Source: an uncultured Planococcus sp.
Lineage (GTDB): Bacteria; Bacillota; Bacilli; Bacillales_A; Planococcaceae
Reading direction: 5' to 3'
DNA: 64,000 bases
Assembly (NCBI GenBank): GCA_947493585.1
Contig: CANLRI010000002.1
Location: forward strand, 124,001-188,000
Part shown: piece after piece, positions 63,700 to 64,000 of the stretch
Layout of the letters: each line of letters starts with the position of its first letter
How positions within the stretch are numbered: position 1 is the stretch's first letter
Made by a program: the position numbers and the translations under genes
Notes under the pieces: model-generated
The model's database searches: none
What the model was told of the DNA's origin: nothing
What the model saw: the letters and a program-made list of their open reading frames with translations, nothing else

Positions 63700-64000
63700 A
63701 TATTGACCTCTTCTCCGTAGCCTACAGGATGGGCGGAATGCCAATTCCAGGCATCTTCAATGATTTTCGTCACCGAGGTATGGCTCGGATGCCAGCCGAG
63801 AATGCGCGTCGCTTTTTCGGTGCTGGCGACCAGAATGCTTGGATCGCCTGCACGGCGCGGCCCGATTTTGACAGGGATTTCTTTGCCGGTGACAGAGCGC
63901 GCAGCGGAAATCATTTCATTGACCGAAAATCCTTGGCTGCTGCCGAGGTTGAAGACATCGTTTTCTCCGCCTTTGCGTAAGTAGTCGAGTGCCAATAAGT
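63696..64000 (-). CDS. galE: UDP-glucose 4-epimerase, C-terminal part (5' end outside window)
   Basis: About 101 C-terminal codons: LALDYLRKGGENDVFNLGSSQGFSV and IGPRRAGDPSILVAST, followed by ILGWHP, standard for GalE of the extended SDR family. The Rossmann and catalytic YxxxK parts lie beyond the right edge. It interconverts UDP-galactose and UDP-glucose. The four-base overlap with galT shows a galET operon, completing the route for galactose released by the three galactosidases. Confidence 0.93.
   Translation of the reverse strand, partial: LLALDYLRKGGENDVFNLGSSQGFSVNEMISAARSVTGKEIPVKIGPRRAGDPSILVASTEKATRILGWHPSHTSVTKIIEDAWNWHSAHPVGYGEEVNI

Overview
This looks like chromosomal DNA of a low-to-moderate-GC Gram-positive of the Bacillales, most likely a Planococcaceae member (Planococcus/Planomicrobium-like). 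Support comes from strong AGGAGG-type ribosome binding sites, many Rho-independent terminators with T-runs, CcpA cre-like sites, a GlcT/ptsG antitermination leader, a GlpP-type glpFK leader, a YesMN-type two-component system, MsmX and close parallels to B. subtilis gene sets. The genus is inferred, not proven. No rRNA, tRNA, CRISPR array, insertion sequence or prophage was recognised.

Layout. 1-2.7 kb: partial SDR oxidoreductase, a Na+/Ca2+ exchanger-type antiporter and an unknown protein. 3-6.4 kb: an AT-richer pair of overlapping glycosyltransferase genes (GT4-like and GT1-like). 6.4-11.5 kb: xanthine-type NCS2 permease, an FAD oxidase coupled to a half-size MFS protein, and a membrane-anchored coiled-coil protein. 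11.6-26.6 kb: amidase, secreted M14 metallopeptidase, aldo/keto reductase, duplicated peptidoglycan-binding protein, an MFS gene broken by one in-frame stop with its TetR regulator and three matching operators, PPP-type phosphatase, CPBP protease, DinB/YfiT-like protein, DUF819 protein, a yvdTSR-like TetR plus paired SMR transporters, and an aromatic-acid exporter-type protein. 26.9-36.7 kb: short UvrA-like protein, TspO-like protein, DJ-1/PfpI protein behind a sigmaB-like promoter, glpFK, and a macro-domain / vWA / Ltp-repeat trio. 36.7-47 kb: cstA, Gfo/Idh/MocA oxidoreductase, EEP phosphatase, ptsG and glcT, a small AT-rich GIY-YIG/unknown pair, and adenine deaminase. 47-64 kb: one functional block for galactoside use, made of a YesNM-like two-component system, a sugar ABC importer (binding protein and two permeases), GH36 alpha-galactosidase, GH35 and GH42 beta-galactosidases, the shared ATPase MsmX, and galT/galE of the Leloir pathway.

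The main unexplained signal is a dispersed intergenic element seen at 12 loci between 0.8 and 47 kb. Its 23-bp unit (TGTCCCTGTGC followed by ACSACACAATTC) occurs 26 times. At ten loci-copies two direct units lie exactly 65 bp apart around a 42-bp spacer with a conserved CCTTGATRTAGCAG-like core; two loci have spacings of 86 and 88 bp. The elements usually sit just after a stop codon and just before a terminator hairpin, and one supplies the C-terminal codons of adenine deaminase. I do not recognise it as a described family. A second, hairpin-rich element family with shared ends but different interiors occurs three times inside the galactoside cluster.
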